5,024 nt of DNA from Myxococcota bacterium. GTDB lineage: Bacteria; Myxococcota_A; UBA9160; PR03. Within the stretch, counting starts at the first letter, position 1, and every line of letters starts with the position of its first letter. Below the pieces are notes generated by a model, which was not told the origin of the DNA, did not search any database, and saw nothing but the letters and a program-made list of their open reading frames with translations. The stretch is from NCBI GenBank assembly GCA_030066475.1, contig JASJBO010000462.1, forward strand, positions 1 to 5,024. The letters are read 5' to 3'. The position numbers and the translations under genes are program-made. This document shows, in pieces, positions 5,019 through 5,024 of the stretch.

Positions 5019-5024
5019 CTCTCC
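5019..5024 (-). promoter_or_regulatory. Ribosome binding site of the IS110 transposase
   Basis: On the minus strand GGAGAG (5024 to 5019) stands 4 bases before ATG 5014, in the sequence GGAGAGAGCC-ATG. It supports the first Met as the true start of the interrupted gene. The sequence continues outside the window. Confidence 0.65.

Larger units (their letters stand above)
1434..5024 (-). mobile_element. IS110-family insertion sequence interrupted by an IS21-family element
   Basis: The transposase gene of this element is present as two pieces, 4937-5014 (N-terminal) and 1434-2402 (C-terminal), separated by the IS21-family element. The outer ends of the IS110 element are not fixed. The 5' end lies beyond 5024, and the 3' end lies somewhere below 1434. 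IS110 elements usually lack clear terminal inverted repeats and make no or minimal target duplication, so the ends cannot be read from sequence alone. A close end near 1408-1433, next to the attC-like core at 1401-1407, is possible. An end as far out as about 925 is also possible if the 3' non-coding part is long. Confidence 0.75.

Overview
The window is a stack of mobile DNA from a strongly G+C-rich bacterium (by eye about two thirds G+C, with G/C-ending codons in the clear genes). No housekeeping gene is present, so I do not assign a taxon.

Positions 1 to about 1407 look like part of an integron gene-cassette array read on the + strand. GTTGGGC core motifs recur at 77, 103, 577 and 1401, and the inverse GCCCAAC at 430 and 911. 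The best site, 430-583, folds as a textbook attC: both core boxes are complementary, and the 13-bp inner arm has a single extrahelical A on the expected side. The next cassette carries one small unknown gene (about 597-905), and another attC half begins 5 bases after its stop codon. No integron integrase lies in the window. The cassette before it (about 104-577) and the stretch 931-1287 hold no convincing gene.

Positions 1434-5024 hold an IS110-family transposase gene on the minus strand that has been cut in two by a complete IS21-family element (2408-4935). The first 26 codons and the ribosome binding site of the IS110 gene are at 4937-5024, and the remaining 322 codons are at 1434-2402. A 6-bp target duplication (CGAGGA at 2402-2407 and 4936-4941) flanks the IS21 element. 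Removing the element and one duplication copy restores a continuous 348-residue transposase with its D, E, D, D and Ser residues present. The insertion is therefore simple and looks recent.

The IS21-family element has matching 11-bp ends (CCTCGGTGGAC), two transposase-binding-type repeats at each end, and istA (DDE transposase) followed by istB (AAA+ ATPase), overlapping by GTGA. Both genes look intact. A tandem 42-bp repeat inside istA echoes the terminal repeats, which is unusual.

The order of events I infer is: cassette array, then IS110 arriving next to or in the array, then IS21 landing in the IS110 transposase gene.
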